Part shown: positions 56,621-64,000 of the stretch, piece by piece
Numbering within the stretch: position 1 is the stretch's first letter
Layout: each line of letters begins with the position of its first letter
Assembly: GCF_004114935.1 (NCBI RefSeq)
Contig: NZ_CP022221.1
Coordinates: 7,833,001-7,897,000 of the forward strand
Reading direction: 5' to 3'
Source: Bradyrhizobium zhanjiangense
GTDB taxonomy: Bacteria > Pseudomonadota > Alphaproteobacteria > Rhizobiales > Xanthobacteraceae
DNA length: 64,000 nucleotides
Notes under the pieces: model-generated
What the model was told of the DNA's origin: nothing
The model's input: the letters and a program-made list of their open reading frames with translations, nothing else
Database searches by the model: none
Translations under genes and position numbers: made by a program

Positions 56621-57382
56621 TCACTGGATCAGGAAACGCGGAAACATCGGCATCGGCAGCCCGAGCACGTATGGAAACAGGATCGCGCAACCAACCGTCA
56701 GGCAGGCGCCGACGATCGCCGCTTCAAGCCAGCGCGTCTCATTCGATCCGGTCGCCGCGATCATGAAGCTTAGGAAGGCCGTGACCACGAGGCCGAGGGG
56801 CCGGATCGCCAGCGCAAAGAAGAGGATCGCCGCCACCACAAACAGCGGTCCCCGCCAGGAGTAATGGGAAAGCGGGGCTCCCTCCGTCAGGAGGCCCGTC
56901 AAGGCGATGCCGGCGGACAAGGCGACCAGCAGGCCGCCGAACATGCGCGGCGCGGTCCCCGCGCCGAAGGAGAAGCCGCGCATGCCCTGCAAATCACTCG
57001 ACGCCCATAGCGCGAACAGGGCGACCGCCATCAGGACGATGCCGCCGACATAGTCCTGCGCCGACCGGATCGTCATGAACAGCGTGAGGATCGCCACCAC
57101 AAATAGCGGATAGGAATAGATCAGTGCCAGCAGCACCTCGGTCGACACCTTCTTGGCACCGCCACCGAGCGACCCGAAGATCGCGCTGGGCGCTCCGGCG
57201 AGCAGCGCCGTCGCGTGGCTGGTGACGACCGTTGCCGGGCCGCGGCCGGTGCCCCAGCCGAAGATCGTCCCGATCGACCAGATCAATTCGAAAATCTGCG
57301 GCGCAATCGCCAGCAGACAAAAACCGAGCGCCAGCTTTGTGTTTCGAGTGGCTGTCGCTGAGTGGCCCATCGTGTCGGCCAT
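56621..57382 (-). CDS. tctB: Tripartite tricarboxylate transporter small membrane subunit
   Basis: A 253-aa membrane protein. The TctB domain is in the C-terminal two-thirds, with helices near 85-105, 113-130, 145-165 and 185-245 and the pattern GTAPRMFGGLLVALSAGIALTGLL. It is longer than the usual 150-170 aa TctB because of an N-terminal extension that includes two further helices (about 15-30 and 50-70). The start follows GGAGGAGA. It leads the tctBAC set. Confidence 0.87.
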   Translation of the reverse strand: MADTMGHSATATRNTKLALGFCLLAIAPQIFELIWSIGTIFGWGTGRGPATVVTSHATALLAGAPSAIFGSLGGGAKKVSTEVLLALIYSYPLFVVAILTLFMTIRSAQDYVGGIVLMAVALFALWASSDLQGMRGFSFGAGTAPRMFGGLLVALSAGIALTGLLTEGAPLSHYSWRGPLFVVAAILFFALAIRPLGLVVTAFLSFMIAATGSNETRWLEAAIVGACLTVGCAILFPYVLGLPMPMFPRFLIQ

Positions 57383-57903
57383 GCCTGTCTCCTCCGCGAC
57401 CCGTAAGTCACGAGCACTGTTGTTCTAAATCGGCTGGAACTGGATCCCCCGCCCGGATCATTGCCTAGCGATTTTCATCACACAATGCCAGCAAAACCCA
57501 ACAACCCCCAGCATGCAGGAACCAGAGTGGATTGATGCGCGAAACCGATGCGATCACCGCAACCATCGCGGTCAGGAGCAGTGCAGCAATTGTGCGATCG
57601 GTCGCAGGGCGCTCGCCGCCGTAGCCCATTAACGTCACGATAAGCACGTTCGCACCGGACGAGAGGTGCACGATCGCATAGGCGTCAGTGAACGGCTGTC
57701 GCTCATCCAGTGATGCACCTCGACCGCGATACGGTGCATCTCCGGCGCCGCCGCCGCGGTCTTGGACGGCCAGTGCTGAATCCGGGGACATGTCAGACGC
57801 TTAGGAACGAGGATCGCGCCACGGCCAAGACGGGCCCGAACTATCCAAAGGAACCGCAGCCAATTCGCTCGAAACCCCTGTTTTTCGAAAGCTTTGCGCC
57901 CTA
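57383..57903. other. Intergenic region between tctB and tmRNA
   Basis: A leftward frame of up to 108 codons (57465-57791) encodes a possible membrane segment (TIAALLLTAMVAVIASVSRINPLWF). It has no clear RBS, a repeat-like Gly/Arg start and no recognised family. It may be a degraded membrane-protein tail. I do not claim it as a gene. The right part must contain the tmRNA promoter. Confidence 0.35.
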
Positions 57904-58245
57904 TATTGGGGATGCCGGTTCGCCGGCTATGGAAATAAACGGTCGTCGCAATAAACCATTCGGACCCGGGGGCGGTACCCGGCGCCTCCACCAAAGCCCA
58001 CCCACGGGCAGGCCTAGAAGCGGGCTTTGGCGGGGGCGAAATAGGATCGACGAGGGCGTAAAGGGCGTACTTTTTCCCGGTATTGTTCCGCCGTTATCGG
58101 GCTACTGCAATAGTTGCCAACGACAACTTTGCTCCGGTTGCTCAGGCTGCGTAACGCAGTTTGAAAGACCACTCTAAAGTCCTAGCGGGTTAAGCTCCGC
58201 TAGGCGGGGTTCGGAGGCACCTGGCAACAGAAGCCTCCACTTTGC
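57904..58245 (+). ncRNA. ssrA: Two-piece (permuted) transfer-messenger RNA
   Basis: The gene has the alphaproteobacterial permuted order. First comes the acceptor piece ending GGCGCCTCCACCA (CCA at 57991-57993). Next is a spacer removed during processing (about 57994-58031). The coding piece then opens GGGGGCGAAATAGGATCGACG at 58032. GGGGGCG pairs with CGCCTCC to rebuild the acceptor stem. The tag frame at 58116-58154 reads ANDNFAPVAQAA and TAA. The 3' part has GGAGGC/GCCTCC stem-loop elements and then CTTTTT. It rescues stalled ribosomes and tags proteins for ClpXP. Exact 5' and 3' ends are approximate. Confidence 0.95.
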
Positions 58246-58357
58246 TTTTTGATTTCTTCCACGGCGGGGACTCCTGCTGACCCGTCAGGCGCGATACTAT
58301 TGCGGCTTGGCGAGTCGGACCGGCAGGGTCCGGCTTCGGGGATGCAACAGGACCACC

Positions 58358-58876
58358 ATGGCGACCGATCATATCCGATACGATGTGCTGGCCCGCGACG
58401 CGCTGCGCGGTGTGCTGCGCAAGGTGCTGACCGATGCCGCGGCCCATGGCCTGCCGGGTGAGCACCATTTCTTCATCACCTTCGTGTCGAAGGCCGAGGG
58501 CGTGAAGCTGTCGTCGCGGTTGCTCGCGCAATATCCGGAAGAGATGACGATCATCCTCCAGCACCAGTTCTGGGATCTGACCGTGCTCGAGGACCGGTTC
58601 GAGGTCGGCCTGTCCTTCGGCGGCATTCCAGAGCGACTGGTGGTGCCGTTCAGCGCCATCAAGAGCTTCCTCGATCCGTCCGTGAAATTCGGACTCCAGT
58701 TCGACACCTCCGACGTCGCCGAGGTGGCGCCCGAGAGTTTGCCGGCAGCACCCGCACCGTCGGCCGTCGCGGTCCCCGCGTCTGCCGCTGAGCCGGCGGA
58801 AAGCGCGGAGGAGCCGGCGGCCCCAAACCAGGGCGGCGCCGAAGTCGTGCGGCTCGATCGTTTCCGCAAGAAATGA
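58358..58876 (+). CDS. sspB: SspB-family ClpXP adaptor
   Basis: A 172-aa protein of the alphaproteobacterial SspB group. The folded domain (about 1-115) contains HHFFITFVSKAEGVKLSSRLLAQYPEEMTIILQHQFWDLTVLEDRFEVGLSFGGIPERLVVPFSAIKSFLDPSVKFGLQF, which binds ssrA-tag residues. An Ala/Pro/Glu-rich linker follows, and the short tail VVRLDRFRKK should dock on the ClpX zinc domain. It begins about 110 bp after the tmRNA gene on the same strand, so tag maker and tag reader are neighbours. Confidence 0.94.
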   Translation: MATDHIRYDVLARDALRGVLRKVLTDAAAHGLPGEHHFFITFVSKAEGVKLSSRLLAQYPEEMTIILQHQFWDLTVLEDRFEVGLSFGGIPERLVVPFSAIKSFLDPSVKFGLQFDTSDVAEVAPESLPAAPAPSAVAVPASAAEPAESAEEPAAPNQGGAEVVRLDRFRKK

Positions 58877-58966
58877 TCTAGGTTGGGCCCGCCCCCGTCG
58901 CACACGGCCAGACTCCCTATATAGAAGAGCATATCAAGAGGCCCGCGCGGCATTTCGCGCGGCGGA

Positions 58967-60400
58967 ATGGATGTGCTCATGGCCAAAACTGCCCGCTCGA
59001 AGACTGCTCGCCCCGCCACCCGCACCGAGACCGACAGTTTTGGTCCGATCGAGGTCGCCGCCGACCGCTATTGGGGGGCGCAGACCGAGCGCTCGCGGCA
59101 GAATTTCCGCATCGGGACGGATCGCATGCCGATCTCGCTCGTGCATGCCCTCGGCATCGTCAAGCTCGCCGCAGCACAGTCCAACCGCGAGCTCGGCCTG
59201 CTCGACCAGCGCCGCGCCAATGCCATCATCCGTGCCGCGCGCGAGGTGATCGACGGCAGCCTCGACGATCATTTCCCGCTGGTGGTGTGGCAGACCGGCT
59301 CGGGCACCCAGACCAACATGAACCTCAACGAGGTCATCGCCAACCGTGCCAACGAGCTGCTCGGCGGCGAGCTCGGCACCAAGAAGCCGGTGCATCCCAA
59401 CGATCACGTCAACATGAGCCAGTCGTCGAACGACTCTTTTCCCACGGCGATGCATATCGCGGCGGCGAGCCGCATCACTGCGGATCTCGTTCCTGCGCTC
59501 GGTGAGCTGCTCCGCGCGCTGCGCAAGAAAGAGAAGGAGTTCGCCAAAATCGTGAAGATCGGCCGGACCCACACCCAGGACGCGACGCCGCTGACGCTCG
59601 GCCAGGAGTTTTCCGGCTATGCCGCGCAGGTCGAGAGCGGCATCACCCGCCTCAAGGGCGCGGTGAAGGAGCTTTATCCGCTGGCGCAGGGCGGCACCGC
59701 CGTCGGCACCGGCCTCAACTCGAAGCCGCGCTTTGCAAAACTGTTCGCTAAGCACGTTGCCGGGATCACGAAGCTCCCCTTCACCAGCGCCGCCAACAAA
59801 TTCGAGGCGCTGGCCTCGAACGATGCCTATGTGCTGGCGCACGGCGCCATCAATTCGCTGGCGACGGGCCTGTTCAAGATCGCCAACGACATCCGCCTGC
59901 TCGGATCCGGCCCGCGCTCAGGGCTAGGCGAACTGATCCTGCCGGAGAATGAGCCGGGCTCCTCGATCATGCCGGGCAAGGTCAATCCGACCCAGTGCGA
60001 GGCGATGACCATGGTCTGCTGCCAGGTGTTCGGCAATCACACCGCGATCACCGTCGCCGGCAGCCAGGGCCATTTCGAGCTCAACGTCTTCAAGCCCGTG
60101 CTGGCCTACAACATGCTGCACTCGATCCGCCTGATGGCGGACGCTGCGCGCTCCTTCACCGAACATTGCGTCAGCGGCATCCGCGCCGACGAGAAGCGCA
60201 TCAAGGAGCTGATGCAGCGCTCGCTGATGCTGGTGACGGCGCTCGCGCCCAAAATCGGCTACGACAATGCGGCCAAGGTGGCCAAGACGGCGCATGCCAA
60301 CGGAACCACGCTGAAGGAAGAGGCGCTGCGACTCGGCTTCGTCTCGGCGGATGAATTCGACCGCCTGGTACGCCCCGAGAAGATGACCAGCCCGGGATAA
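58967..60400 (+). CDS. fumC: Fumarate hydratase class II
   Basis: A 477-aa iron-independent fumarase interconverting fumarate and malate in the TCA cycle. Signatures are [62 protein letters not shown] and [16 protein letters not shown]. An N-terminal Lys/Arg/Thr-rich extension of about 15 residues precedes the family start. An alternative ATG four codons downstream would shorten it slightly. Confidence 0.97.
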   Translation: MDVLMAKTARSKTARPATRTETDSFGPIEVAADRYWGAQTERSRQNFRIGTDRMPISLVHALGIVKLAAAQSNRELGLLDQRRANAIIRAAREVIDGSLDDHFPLVVWQTGSGTQTNMNLNEVIANRANELLGGELGTKKPVHPNDHVNMSQSSNDSFPTAMHIAAASRITADLVPALGELLRALRKKEKEFAKIVKIGRTHTQDATPLTLGQEFSGYAAQVESGITRLKGAVKELYPLAQGGTAVGTGLNSKPRFAKLFAKHVAGITKLPFTSAANKFEALASNDAYVLAHGAINSLATGLFKIANDIRLLGSGPRSGLGELILPENEPGSSIMPGKVNPTQCEAMTMVCCQVFGNHTAITVAGSQGHFELNVFKPVLAYNMLHSIRLMADAARSFTEHCVSGIRADEKRIKELMQRSLMLVTALAPKIGYDNAAKVAKTAHANGTTLKEEALRLGFVSADEFDRLVRPEKMTSPG

Positions 60401-60676
60401 AATTCCGAATTCCGATAGCCATCCGTAGTGATACGGACGCCGGACCCGCAGAAATATAGGGCTTTGAGCGCGGGATTTGATTACCGTCAATGTTGCGGCG
60501 GGGCGGCGTGTTACGCAGCCCCTCTGCCCTTGACGGGGCTAATTCATCGTTTGATGGCCCGAGGGGCCGATTACGAGGACGAGCTAATGGCGATCAAGTC
60601 TTTTGGGGCGCAATGCGGCGCCCTGTTTCTGAATGTTTCATCCGGCGCAGAGAGGATCGGGTGATGGAGACACGGC
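60401..60676. promoter_or_regulatory. Control region before the DUF4169-RHH-feoAB genes
   Basis: Contains a FixK/FNR-type box at 60477-60490 (listed separately). A weak rightward frame at 60428-60664 crosses it and is not supported by family resemblance or an RBS. Confidence 0.5.
60477..60490 (+). promoter_or_regulatory. FixK/FNR-type box upstream of the feo region
   Basis: TTGA-TTACCG-TCAA fits the rhizobial FixK2 consensus TTG(A/C)-N6-(T/G)CAA exactly. It lies about 190 bp before the DUF4169 gene and about 740 bp before feoA. Oxygen-limited activation of the downstream genes is the inferred role. Confidence 0.6.
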
Positions 60677-60865
60677 ATGGGGAACGTCATCAACCTGAAT
60701 CGTTTCAGGAAGCGCGCCGAGCGGGAAGCCTCGGCGAAGCAGGCGGACGCCAACCGGGCGAAGTTCGGTCGCACGAAGGCGGAGCGGTCGGCGGCGGAGA
60801 AGCGGGCGGACCAGGCGAAGGAGCATCTGGACCAGCACCGGATCGATCGCGAGGAGCAGCCATGA
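60677..60865 (+). CDS. DUF4169 small protein
   Basis: A 62-aa very basic and charged protein: MGNVINLNRFRKRAERE… AKFGRTKAERSAAEKRADQAKEHLDQH, typical of DUF4169, probably one long helix. The function is unknown. Its stop overlaps the start of the RHH-domain gene (ATGA), and it lies between fumC and feoA. Confidence 0.85.
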   Translation: MGNVINLNRFRKRAEREASAKQADANRAKFGRTKAERSAAEKRADQAKEHLDQHRIDREEQP

Positions 60866-61113
60866 AGTCGCCCGTCGTGAAACGATCGATCGTCGTCGCC
60901 GGCCACAAGACCAGCGTCAGCCTGGAAGAGGCGTTCTGGAACGGCATGAAGGAGATCTCGGGCCTGCGCAACATGACGCTGTCCGAGCTCGTCGGCGAGA
61001 TCGACGGCGCCCGCCAGCAGGGCAATTTGTCCTCGGCGATCCGCCTGTTCGTTCTGGACTACTTCAAGAGCCGCGCCATGGCCGTCCAGCCGGAAAAGGT
61101 CCCGGCCCAGTAG
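60862..61113 (+). CDS. Ribbon-helix-helix domain protein
   Basis: An 83-aa protein of the RHH_4-like type (KRSIVVAGHKTSVSLEEAFWNGMKEISGLRNMTLSELVGEIDGARQQGNLSSAIRLFVLDYFKSR). The beta-strand TSVSLEEAFW and two helices could make an Arc/MetJ-type DNA-binding dimer. It is translationally coupled to the DUF4169 gene. The target is unknown; with feoAB 115 bp downstream, a role in metal or oxygen response is possible but only inferred. Confidence 0.85.
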   Translation: MKSPVVKRSIVVAGHKTSVSLEEAFWNGMKEISGLRNMTLSELVGEIDGARQQGNLSSAIRLFVLDYFKSRAMAVQPEKVPAQ

Positions 61114-61152
61114 CCGCCGGAGCGCTTTCCCGGAGCGCCCCGCGATCTGCAC

Positions 61153-61169
61153 TTTAAAATCACTCTAAG
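61153..61169 (+). promoter_or_regulatory. Irr/ICE-like iron control motif before feoA
   Basis: TTTAAAA-TCA-CTCTAAG resembles the rhizobial iron control element (about TTTAGAA-N3-TTCTAAA, from memory) and sits in a larger inverted repeat TGCACTTTA / TAAGGTGCA (61149-61174). It is about 60-75 bp before feoA. Irr control is inference. Confidence 0.5.
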
Positions 61170-61203
61170 GTGCAGCTTCGGCGGGCGAGCGCGCTTGACC
61201 TCA

Positions 61204-61230
61204 ATGCCCTGCATTGAAAATACAGGGCAT
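61204..61230 (+). promoter_or_regulatory. Inverted repeat covering the feoA start
   Basis: ATGCCCTG and CAGGGCAT form a perfect 8-bp stem with an 11-nt loop. The right arm includes the putative RBS and the first two bases of the feoA ATG at 61229. It could hide the translation start or serve as a protein-binding dyad. Confidence 0.55.
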
Positions 61231-61504
61231 GACCGACACCAATGACATACGCCCGCACATGCCGCTGGGTCTGGCCCAGCGTGGCTATACCGGCGTCATC
61301 CAGCATCTGTCCGCCCGCGAGGCAGGCTCGGCGCTCTCGGACATCGAGCTCGAGAGCCGGCTGATCGAGCTCGGCTTCGTCGAGGGCGCCCAGGTCGAGG
61401 TCCTGCATGAGGGGCTGGTCGGACGCGACCCGATCGCCGTGCGGGTCGACAACATCACCATCGCGGTCCGTCGTCGCGAAGCCATGGCCATCATCGTCGC
61501 TTAG
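61229..61504 (+). CDS. feoA: Ferrous iron transport protein A
   Basis: A 91-aa SH3-like protein. The FeoA core has PLGLAQRGYTGVIQHL, LESRLIELGFVEGAQVEVLHEG and DPIAVRVDNITIAVRRREAMAIIV. FeoA binds the FeoB G domain and is needed for Fe(II) uptake. The ATG at 61229 matches the family; an upstream TTG is in frame. It lies 23 bp before feoB. Confidence 0.93.
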   Translation: MTDTNDIRPHMPLGLAQRGYTGVIQHLSAREAGSALSDIELESRLIELGFVEGAQVEVLHEGLVGRDPIAVRVDNITIAVRRREAMAIIVA

Positions 61505-61527
61505 GTAGCGGCCGGATATTTTCTCCC

Positions 61528-63399
61528 ATGGAATTACCCCTGCTGCATCTCGCCTTGGTGGGCACGCCAAACAGCGGCAAGACCTCGCTGTTCAATGCCC
61601 TGACCGGCAGCCGGCAGAAGGTCGCGAACTATCCGGGCGTCACGGTCGAGCGCAAGGAAGGCTTCTTCGTCACCCCGCTCGGCCGCCAGGTCTCCGTGGT
61701 CGACCTGCCCGGCACGTATTCGCTGCGCGGCCGCAGCCCGGACGAGGAGATCACCCGCGACTTCGTGCTCGGCAAGGCCTCCGGCGAGACAGTGCCCGAT
61801 CTCGTGCTGTGCGTGGCCGACTCGACCAATCTGCGCCTGACCATCCGCCTGCTGCTCGAGCTCAAGCGCACGGGACGGCCGATGATCCTCGTGCTCAACA
61901 TGTTCGACATCGCGACGCGTCGCGGCATCGATGTAGACGTGGAGCGGCTCGCCAAGGAGCTCGGCGTGCCCGTGGTCACCTCGATCGCGGTGCGCAAGGG
62001 CGGCACGGCCGATCTGCTGGCTCTGACCGACGAGATTGCGGCAAAACTCGCCGCCGAGCCCCAGGAGAACAGCTGGCGCGCGCTCAGCGTCAGCGAATTG
62101 CGCGCGACCCAGCGCGAGGCCGACCGCATCATCGCCGACTGCGTCAGCCTGCCTGCGAGCCCCGACACCTGGACCGCGCGGATCGACGCCGTCGTGCTGC
62201 ATCCGGTCGCCGGCCTCATCGTGCTCGCGCTGATCCTGTTCGTGATGTTCCAGGCGGTGTTCGCCTGGGCGAAGCCGCTGATGGAGCTGCTGCAGTCCGG
62301 CTTCGATGTACTCGGCGGGTTCGTCCACGCCACCCTCCCCGACGGTCTGTTGCAGAGCTTCCTTCAGAACGGCGTGATCGCGGGCGTCGGCAGCGTCATC
62401 GTGTTCCTGCCGCAGATCATCATCATCTTCCTGTTCATCCTGCTCCTGGAAGATTTCGGCTACATGGCGCGCGCCGCGTTCCTGATGGACCGCATCATGG
62501 GCGGCGCCGGCCTGCACGGCCGTGCCTTCATTCCGCTGTTGTCGAGCTTTGCCTGCGCCATTCCCGGCATCATGGCAACGCGCGTCATCGACAACAAGCG
62601 CGACCGACTGACCACGATCCTGATCGCGCCGCTGATGACCTGCTCGGCGCGTATTCCGGTCTACACGCTGATCATCTCCGCCTTCATCCCGGCCAGGGAC
62701 GTCTGGAGCTTCATCAACCTGCAAGGCCTCGTGATGTTCGGCCTCTATGCGGCCGGCATCACCAGCGCGCTTGTGGTCTCGTTCCTGATCAAATTCTTCA
62801 TGCTGCGCGACTATGCGCCGGCGCCGTTCATGCTGGAGCTGCCGGACTACAAGATGCCGCGGCTGAAATCGATCGCGATCGGCATCTACACGCGCGCCAA
62901 GATGTTCTTGCAGCGTGCCGGCACCACGATCTTCTCGATGATGGTGCTGATCTGGTTCCTGGCCTCGTTTCCGCAGCCGCCGGTGGGCGCCACCGAGCCG
63001 GCGATCGACTTCAGCCTGGCTGCGATGATCGGCAAGGCGCTCGCGCCACTGCTCGCGCCCGTCGGCTTCAACTGGCAGATCGCGGTCGCCCTGATCCCCG
63101 GCATGGCGGCGCGCGAGGTCGCGGTCGCAGCGCTCGGCACCGTCTATGCGATCGAGGGCGGCAAGGAGGCGGCCGAGCAGATCGGCCAGGTGCTGGCGAC
63201 GAAATGGTCGCTCGCGACCGCCCTGTCGATGCTGGCCTGGTACATCTTCGCCCCGCAATGCGCCTCCACCCTCGCCGTGATCCGGCGCGAGACCGGAAGC
63301 TGGGCCTGGATGGCCGTGACCTTCACCTACATGCTGGTGCTGGCCTATGCGGCGAGCCTCGTCACCTACAATGCCGCGGTCGCGCTAGGCGCGGGCTAA
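61528..63399 (+). CDS. feoB: Ferrous iron transport protein B
   Basis: A 623-aa inner-membrane Fe(II) transporter. The N-terminal G protein shows G1 GTPNSGKTSLFNALTG (about 12-27), G2 YPGVTVERKEG, G3 DLPGTYSL and G4 LNMFD. The helical membrane core contains two gate repeats, including GFVHATLPDG, VIVFLPQIIIIFLFILLLEDFGYMARAAFLMDRIMGGAGLHGRAFIPLLSSFACAIPGIMATR and AREVAVAALGTVYAI. It is the short FeoB form lacking FeoC-type tails. It acts with FeoA at low oxygen, when Fe(II) dominates. Confidence 0.97.
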   Translation: MELPLLHLALVGTPNSGKTSLFNALTGSRQKVANYPGVTVERKEGFFVTPLGRQVSVVDLPGTYSLRGRSPDEEITRDFVLGKASGETVPDLVLCVADSTNLRLTIRLLLELKRTGRPMILVLNMFDIATRRGIDVDVERLAKELGVPVVTSIAVRKGGTADLLALTDEIAAKLAAEPQENSWRALSVSELRATQREADRIIADCVSLPASPDTWTARIDAVVLHPVAGLIVLALILFVMFQAVFAWAKPLMELLQSGFDVLGGFVHATLPDGLLQSFLQNGVIAGVGSVIVFLPQIIIIFLFILLLEDFGYMARAAFLMDRIMGGAGLHGRAFIPLLSSFACAIPGIMATRVIDNKRDRLTTILIAPLMTCSARIPVYTLIISAFIPARDVWSFINLQGLVMFGLYAAGITSALVVSFLIKFFMLRDYAPAPFMLELPDYKMPRLKSIAIGIYTRAKMFLQRAGTTIFSMMVLIWFLASFPQPPVGATEPAIDFSLAAMIGKALAPLLAPVGFNWQIAVALIPGMAAREVAVAALGTVYAIEGGKEAAEQIGQVLATKWSLATALSMLAWYIFAPQCASTLAVIRRETGSWAWMAVTFTYMLVLAYAASLVTYNAAVALGAG

Positions 63400-63633
63400 A
63401 GCCCGTTCCAAAACAAAAACTGCGAAAACAACCCCATGCACAGTAGACGGGGGTCGTGAAATCAATGGCTTACGCATGTGCGAACGTCATCCGACCGTCG
63501 ATGGGGCAACTGGGCCAAAATTCGGAAAATCAGTTGACCCGTCGGGCAAAACACCGGCATGATGGCATCGTGGAAAGAAAGGCAAGATGCGCCCTCGGCG
63601 CGATGCTTGCGATCCCCTCGAACTACGACCGCA

Positions 63634-63647
63634 TTGATTTCGGTCAA
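63634..63647 (+). promoter_or_regulatory. FixK/FNR-type box upstream of the last gene
   Basis: TTGA-TTTCGG-TCAA matches TTG(A/C)-N6-(T/G)CAA exactly. Its centre is about 64 bp before the ATG at 63705, a spacing that fits a class II activator site with a short leader. Confidence 0.65.
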
Positions 63648-63704
63648 TGGTCCACCTCACCGGCCTGTCACGCTTTCTCGTCGTCCTGCAAAGGGAGAGA
63701 GCAC

Positions 63705-63986
63705 ATGACTGGACATGCCAAGCTGATCGGACTGTTCGTCGCCGCCGCGCTGTTCACGGCAGCGCCTCTGTCGTTCCGCACCTCGCCGGTGGATGCGCTC
63801 GCCGTGTCCGTTGACACCGCCGAGGCCCGCGTCGGACGCCCGCTCACGCCCGGAAGCGTTGCTGGCGTCAATCGCAGGGTCCATCGGCGCGCCTACTATG
63901 GTGCAGCAGCGGCCGGAGCTGCAGCCTATGGTGCCTATGGCTATCGCCGGGCTTGTGGATATTACCCCTATCCGCCCTGCTATTGA
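63705..63986 (+). CDS. Small exported protein with Tyr/Gly/Ala-rich tail
   Basis: A 93-aa protein starting MTGHAKLIGLFVAAALFTAAP after a GGGAGAGAGC RBS. A signal peptide or membrane anchor covers about 1-32. A short Arg-rich middle (GVNRRVHRRAYYG) leads to an AAAAGAAAYGAYGYRR tail ending CGYYPYPPCY with two Cys. It resembles small exported proteins of Bradyrhizobium with unknown function. The FixK-like box upstream suggests low-oxygen expression. Confidence 0.75.
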   Translation: MTGHAKLIGLFVAAALFTAAPLSFRTSPVDALAVSVDTAEARVGRPLTPGSVAGVNRRVHRRAYYGAAAAGAAAYGAYGYRRACGYYPYPPCY

Positions 63987-64000
63987 GACGCGTGCGAGGC

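Noticed and set aside
57465..57791. Leftward 108-codon frame with a possible membrane segment
   Set aside because: No clear RBS, unusual Gly/Arg-rich start and no recognised family; kept only as a note in the intergenic entry.
57635..57994. Leftward frame of 119 codons beginning MVEAPGTAPGSEW
   Set aside because: It is antisense to the acceptor piece of the tmRNA gene; the RNA explains the sequence and no protein family is recognisable.
60428..60664. Rightward frame of 78 codons between fumC and the DUF4169 gene
   Set aside because: It crosses the FixK-type box, lacks an RBS and has no protein-like pattern; a control region explains it better.

Overview
This 64 kb window is chromosomal DNA from a GC-rich alphaproteobacterium, most probably Bradyrhizobium or a close relative. 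The evidence is the codon use, many Bradyrhizobium-type palindromic intergenic repeats, a permuted two-piece tmRNA, TTGA-N6-TCAA (FixK/FNR-type) boxes, and the order thyA-GNAT-folA-hflK-hflC-DUF2065-deg beside serB/miaA and ilvI/ilvH. I see no insertion sequence, prophage, CRISPR array, tRNA or rRNA. The window is mostly metabolic and transport genes.

Layout. 0-8 kb: a truncated substrate-binding-protein tail, a Gly/Tyr-rich secreted protein, glycogen genes glgC-glgA with a SemiSWEET sugar carrier, a LigB/DODA-type dioxygenase, and a type-B carboxylesterase that lacks its catalytic serine. 8-14 kb: an 895-aa fusion of a Baeyer-Villiger-type monooxygenase with an HSL-type esterase, small hypotheticals (one with a TTG start), an RlpA lipoprotein and an exported serine hydrolase. 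14-22 kb: a BlaI/M56 (BlaR-like) pair sharing an operator-like dyad with the serine hydrolase promoter, malic enzyme, and a large MscS channel followed in frame by the tail of a vanished TctC protein. 22.7-29.3 kb: a leftward run livK-livG-livF-livH-livM-ppk2-patatin, in which the last genes overlap by start and stop codons. 29.4-36.2 kb: a Nudix-like protein, a nitrate/sulfonate/taurine-type ABC transporter split by an inverted cupin gene, and an osmoprotectant/ergothioneine-type ABC system with a permease fused to its binding domain. 36.4-45.8 kb: a membrane sulfatase-fold transferase, an SDR, ilvC, LysE and EamA exporters, a methyltransferase, and ilvI-ilvH behind a leader peptide and attenuator. 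45.9-53.8 kb: miaA, serB, a Deg protease, DUF2065, hflC/hflK, folA, GNAT and thyA. 54-57.4 kb: a tripartite tricarboxylate transporter in the order B-A-C. 57.9-64 kb: tmRNA, its proteolysis adaptor sspB, fumC, a DUF4169/RHH pair, feoA-feoB, and a small secreted protein.

How genes work together. tmRNA tags stalled proteins and SspB delivers them to ClpXP, so these neighbours form a quality-control module, to which the HflKC and Deg proteins add envelope control. ilvI, ilvH and ilvC make branched-chain amino acids and carry a classical attenuator. The feoAB region has an oxygen-type (FixK-like) box and an Irr/ICE-like iron motif upstream, consistent with Fe(II) uptake at low oxygen. The BlaI-like repressor, the M56 sensor and the serine hydrolase look like one envelope-stress regulon.

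I found no multi-gene system that I can call wholly new. The most unusual items are the monooxygenase-esterase fusion with a His-to-Phe signature change, the serine-less carboxylesterase, the shared BlaI-type operator, the Liv-PPK2-patatin coupling, two gene tails left by deletions, and the doubly marked feoAB control region.
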